Assembly: GCA_036502625.1 (NCBI GenBank)
Contig: DASXYG010000132.1
Coordinates: 1-26,256 of the forward strand
Length of the DNA stretch: 26,256 nt
Reading direction: 5' to 3'
From: DASXYG01 sp036502625
GTDB taxonomy: Bacteria > Actinomycetota > Actinomycetes > Streptosporangiales > Streptosporangiaceae
The notes under the pieces are model-generated. The model saw only the letters and a program-made list of their open reading frames with translations, did not search any database and had not been told where the DNA came from. How positions within the stretch are numbered: the first letter of the stretch is position 1; each line of letters starts with the position of its first letter. A program made the position numbers and the translations under genes. This document shows, piece by piece, positions 22,404 to 26,256 of this stretch.

Positions 22404-23630
22404 GTGAGCGGGAGCAGGTTGGCGACGGGCGCGGGCGCGGTGGTCGCGGGTGCGCTCCTCGTGGCCGGATGCCAGGGCGGCGGGACGACCGGCGCGTCCG
22501 GCCCGTCCGGCGGCGGGGGCGCCGACGCCGCGAAGGTGACGATCACCCCGGCCAACGGCGCCGCGAAGGTCTCGCCGGACAAGGGCGTCACGGTCAGCGT
22601 CGCGAACGGCAAGGTCGGCCAGGTGACCGTCGCCGACTCCAAGGGCGGCACGATCGCCGGCGCGCCCGCCGCGAACGGCACGTCCTGGCACACCACGTAC
22701 GGCCTGAAGCCCGGCACCGACTACACGGTCACCGCGAAGGCCACCGGTCCGGACCAGAAGCAGGTCAGCAGCCAGGCGAAGTTCGCCACGCTCAAGGCCG
22801 ACAAGAAGCTCGGCACCAGCCTGTCGCCGCTCGACGGCGAGAAGGTCGGCGTGGGCATGCCGATCCAGCTCCTGCTGACCAAGCCGAGCGGCGGCACGTA
22901 CGCCCCGGCGTCGATCAACAGCAAGGCGAAGCGCCAGGCCATCGAACGGTCGCTCGAGGTCCGTACGAGCACGCCCCTGGAGGGGAGCTGGTACTGGACG
23001 AACCTGAACACCGAGGTCGACTTCCGGCCGAAGTCGTACTGGCCGTCCGGCACGAAGGTCAAGGTCATCGCCCACCTCACCGGCGTGCACGCGGGCAGCG
23101 GGCTGTGGGGGAGCCGCGACCGCGAGACGAGCTTCACCATCGGGCCGAAGCACATCTCGACGATCAAGAACAGCACGCACACCATGACGGTGAAGTCCGG
23201 CGACAAGACCGAGCGGACGATCCCGGTCAGCATGGGCCGCCCCGGCGACGACACCTACAGCGGCACGACCATCGCGCAGGAGAAGGCCGCGCACATCATC
23301 ATGGACTCCGCCACCACCGGAGACCCGGGCGCGTACCGCATCCCGACCTCGTGGAACGTCCGCATGACGTACAGCGGCACGTTCGTGCACGCCGCGCCGT
23401 GGTCGGTCGGCGCGCAGGGCAGCACGAACGTCAGCCACGGCTGCGTGAACGTCGCGCCCGCGAACGCGCAGTGGTTCTTCAACTTCACCAACCGCGGCGA
23501 CATCATCAAGGTGGTCGGCACCAGCAGGAAGCTCCAGTTCGGCAACGGCCCCACCCCGTGGGTGCTGTCCTGGAAGGACTGGCAGAAGGGCAGCGCGCTC
23601 GGCAAGACGGTCACCACGAAGAAGCTCTGA
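22404..23630 (+). CDS. L,D-transpeptidase lipoprotein (Ig-like plus YkuD domains)
   Basis: The 408-aa product has a lipoprotein signal ending in the lipobox LVAGC (C23). A Gly/Ser linker follows, then Ig-like beta domains (about 45-245) with motifs such as TITPANGAAKVSPDKGVTVSV and a YkuD catalytic domain (about 250-385). The catalytic motif is HGCVNV with C347 in the sequence STNVSHGCVNV, and an upstream conserved His lies in FVHAAPW. Such enzymes form 3-3 peptidoglycan cross-links on the outer face of the membrane, as do mycobacterial Ldt proteins. Two GTG codons are adjacent; GGAGG is 7 nt from the second (22404) and 4 nt from the first (22401), so I chose the second. Confidence 0.92.
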   Translation: MSGSRLATGAGAVVAGALLVAGCQGGGTTGASGPSGGGGADAAKVTITPANGAAKVSPDKGVTVSVANGKVGQVTVADSKGGTIAGAPAANGTSWHTTYGLKPGTDYTVTAKATGPDQKQVSSQAKFATLKADKKLGTSLSPLDGEKVGVGMPIQLLLTKPSGGTYAPASINSKAKRQAIERSLEVRTSTPLEGSWYWTNLNTEVDFRPKSYWPSGTKVKVIAHLTGVHAGSGLWGSRDRETSFTIGPKHISTIKNSTHTMTVKSGDKTERTIPVSMGRPGDDTYSGTTIAQEKAAHIIMDSATTGDPGAYRIPTSWNVRMTYSGTFVHAAPWSVGAQGSTNVSHGCVNVAPANAQWFFNFTNRGDIIKVVGTSRKLQFGNGPTPWVLSWKDWQKGSALGKTVTTKKL

Positions 23631-23671
23631 CGCCGCGGCCGGATCCGGCATCCCGCTCGACGCGCCGCGCG

Positions 23672-23702
23672 TTGCGATATAACGTGTCTTGCGACATACG
23701 GT
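23672..23702 (+). promoter_or_regulatory. Direct-repeat site upstream of the DUF1707 gene
   Basis: TTGCGATATAACG (23672-23684) and TTGCGACATACG (23689-23700) are near-copies starting 17 nt apart. The second runs into TACGGT (23697-23702), a possible -10. The AT-rich ATAT cores stand out from the surroundings. A regulator site is likely; its owner is unknown. Confidence 0.45.
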
Positions 23703-23744
23703 CGTGCGGGGCGTCGGATCGGGCGGTGTGGTGTGGACGGTGAG

Positions 23745-24404
23745 ATGGCAGTGTCGGAGTCCGGCCGCGCCGCGGAGCTCGACCAGCGCGTGTCCGACGC
23801 GGAGCGCGACCAGACGGCCGCCGTCCTCGCCGAGGCGCTGAGCACCGGCCGCCTCAGCCCGGTCGAGCACACCGACCGGCTTGAGGCGACGTACGCCGCG
23901 AAGACCCGCCGCGACCTCGCGCCGATCACCCGCGACCTCCCGGAGCCCGTGCCCGGCGCCGCGCTGCCGCAGGGCCGCGGCAGCCAGACGATCCGCGCGA
24001 TGGGCAGCAAGGTGAACCGGCGCGGCAAGGTCTCCCTGGGCCGTACGACCGAGCTGCACGCCAGGTTCGGCGCGCTCATCGTCGACCTGCGCGACGCGGT
24101 GTTCCCCGGCCGCGAGATCACGCTGGACGTCCAGGCGCTGTGCGGCAAGCTGTTCGTCCACGTGCCACCGGGCGCCTACGTCATCGACGAGGGCGAGGCG
24201 CTGTTCTCCAAGCGCAGCGTCAGCGGCGGCGCCCCTGGAGACGACGTGCCCGAGGGCCCGGTGATCCGGATCACCGGGCGGGCGCTGTTCAGCAAGGTGC
24301 TGATCCTCCGCGGCGGCGAGGACTTCCTCTTCGACGCGACGTTCGGGCTGGTCAACCCGTTCGACTGGAAGCAGTGGTTCGCGCACCGCCACGGGCGCGG
24401 CTGA
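23745..24404 (+). CDS. DUF1707 domain protein
   Basis: The 219-aa soluble protein has an N-terminal DUF1707 (SHOCT-like) domain at about 15-65. It shows the family pattern SDAERDQTAAVLAEALSTGRLS, then DRLEATYAAKTRRDLAPITRDLP. The rest (about 80-219) includes GKVSLGRTTELHARFGALIVDLRDAVFPG and repeated short beta-like segments (ITLDVQALCGKLFVHVPPG), resembling the cell-wall-active-antibiotics-response or adhesin-like beta regions seen with DUF1707. No membrane helix is evident. Function is unknown. The start is uncertain: GTG 23733 and GTG 23751 are alternatives, and ribosome-binding sequence is weak for all. Confidence 0.82.
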   Translation: MAVSESGRAAELDQRVSDAERDQTAAVLAEALSTGRLSPVEHTDRLEATYAAKTRRDLAPITRDLPEPVPGAALPQGRGSQTIRAMGSKVNRRGKVSLGRTTELHARFGALIVDLRDAVFPGREITLDVQALCGKLFVHVPPGAYVIDEGEALFSKRSVSGGAPGDDVPEGPVIRITGRALFSKVLILRGGEDFLFDATFGLVNPFDWKQWFAHRHGRG

Positions 24405-24458
24405 GCGGCGGCGTTTGTCGCCACATCACCGGCGGTATCCCTTCCGCGAGATCGCCGA

Positions 24459-24485
24459 TTGAACGATGCCGCGCGCCGCTACTCT
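24459..24485 (+). promoter_or_regulatory. Possible promoter of the KamA-like gene
   Basis: TTGAAC (24459-24464) and TACTCT (24480-24485) resemble -35 and -10 boxes with a 15-nt spacer. The leader would be about 165 nt and contains a 7-bp hairpin, GGTCCGC (24505-24511) with GCGGACC (24523-24529). I see no riboswitch consensus in the leader. Confidence 0.35.
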
Positions 24486-24655
24486 GTTCGCCCGGACATC
24501 GGCCGGTCCGCCTACACAGGGTGCGGACCTGGGAACTTCCCGACGCGCGAGTCGCGTTCGCAGTTCGAGACGGTACACAAACCGGATGTCCGCGTCGTCG
24601 TCCGTCACGGTCGCGCCACACGCGCGCCCGCGACGGCCAATTCGGGAGGAGACGC

Positions 24656-26053
<1,398 letters not shown>

Positions 26054-26063
26054 GGACTGCGAC

Positions 26064-26102
26064 GAACCCGGGCGGGGGAGATCCTCACCCCCGCCCGGGT
26101 TC
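26064..26102 (+). terminator. Strong hairpin terminator after the KamA-like gene
   Basis: GAACCCGGGCGGGGG (26064-26078) and CCCCCGCCCGGGTTC (26088-26102) pair over 15 bp without mismatch around a 9-nt loop, 10 nt after the stop. No U-run follows, as usual in high-GC Actinobacteria. Confidence 0.85.
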
Positions 26103-26122
26103 CCGCGTTCCCGCGCCGCGCG

Positions 26123-26250
26123 TTCCCGCGCCTCCGCGCTCCCGCGCCTCCGCGCTCCCGCGCCTCCGCGCTCCCGCGCCTCCGCGCTCCCGCGCCTCCG
26201 CGCTCCCGCGCCTCCGCGCTCCCGCGCCTCCGCGCTCCCGCGCCTCCGCG
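26123..26250. repeat. 16-bp tandem repeat array (eight copies, reaching the window end)
   Basis: The unit CTCCCGCGCCTCCGCG repeats seven times perfectly (26139-26250). One copy before it differs only at the first base (26123-26138), and a degenerate continuation (CGCCCG) reaches the window edge. There are no spacers. The unit has no stop codon on either strand. Because 16 is not a multiple of three, a frame through it repeats every 16 residues, so it could be low-complexity coding sequence of a gene beyond the window or a noncoding minisatellite. Confidence 0.9.
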
Positions 26251-26256
26251 CGCCCG

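Noticed and set aside
23638..23649. Palindrome GCCGGATCCGGC as a terminator of the L,D-transpeptidase gene
   Set aside because: It has no loop bases and few pairs could form in RNA, so a chance palindrome is as likely.
24405..24655. Riboswitch (lysine or cobalamin) before the KamA-like gene
   Set aside because: Only one 7-bp hairpin is visible and no consensus core elements are present.
26123..26256. CRISPR array
   Set aside because: The 16-bp units are contiguous with no spacers, and no cas gene is present.

Overview
This is a high-GC window of actinobacterial chromosome. Pointers are Arg/Ala/Gly/Pro-rich proteins with strong G/C at third codon positions, many GTG starts, several probable leaderless genes, and families typical of Actinobacteria (DUF2530, DUF3027, DUF1707, DUF4190-like, bacterial XPB with a Helicase_C_3 partner). 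Heavy use of CGTAC and the overall style suggest a Streptosporangiales-type organism such as Actinomadura; that placement is inference. I see no rRNA, tRNA, insertion sequence, phage gene or CRISPR array. It reads as ordinary core chromosome with a few lineage-specific genes.

Layout. Bases 1-6910 hold a conserved housekeeping block: a small DUF2530 membrane protein (+), a 1024-aa sacsin/Hsp90-type ATPase (-), a DUF3027 cysteine protein (-), an MFS-type transporter (+), a cold-shock-domain protein (-) and a HAD hydrolase (-). Bases 6940-8105 carry two tandem paralogous tiny membrane proteins with Pro/Gln/Tyr tails (-) and a single-span membrane protein (+). At 8115-10499 a fatty-acyl-CoA-synthetase-like gene (-) diverges from a TetR regulator (+), with a dyad between them. 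At 10480-14434 come a HAAS-like membrane protein (-), the Helicase_C_3/WYL-like protein (+) and a DUF4190-like protein (-).

At 14619-18454 lie a large membrane protein whose N-terminus looks like a degenerate ECF sigma factor (+), a flavin amine oxidase (-) and a second DUF4190-like protein (+); the last two diverge from a perfect 8-bp dyad. At 18566-20230 is the XPB DNA helicase. It is followed by a compositionally distinct exported protein (+), PlsX (-), an L,D-transpeptidase lipoprotein (+), a DUF1707 protein (+) and a KamA-type radical SAM enzyme (+). That last gene ends in a 15-bp terminator, after which a 16-bp tandem repeat runs toward the window edge.

How the genes relate. XPB and the Helicase_C_3 protein are usual neighbours and are probably functionally linked in DNA repair or transcription, but here four genes separate one from the other. 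The acyl-CoA synthetase and TetR form a likely self-contained fatty-acid-responsive unit. PlsX and the L,D-transpeptidase serve membrane lipid and cell-wall synthesis. The most notable signals outside genes are a bidirectional terminator that encodes both stop codons of a convergent pair, matched leaderless promoters on the duplicated small genes, several compact dyads at divergent promoters, and a frame-independent preference for CGTAC. I did not find a convincing new multi-gene system.
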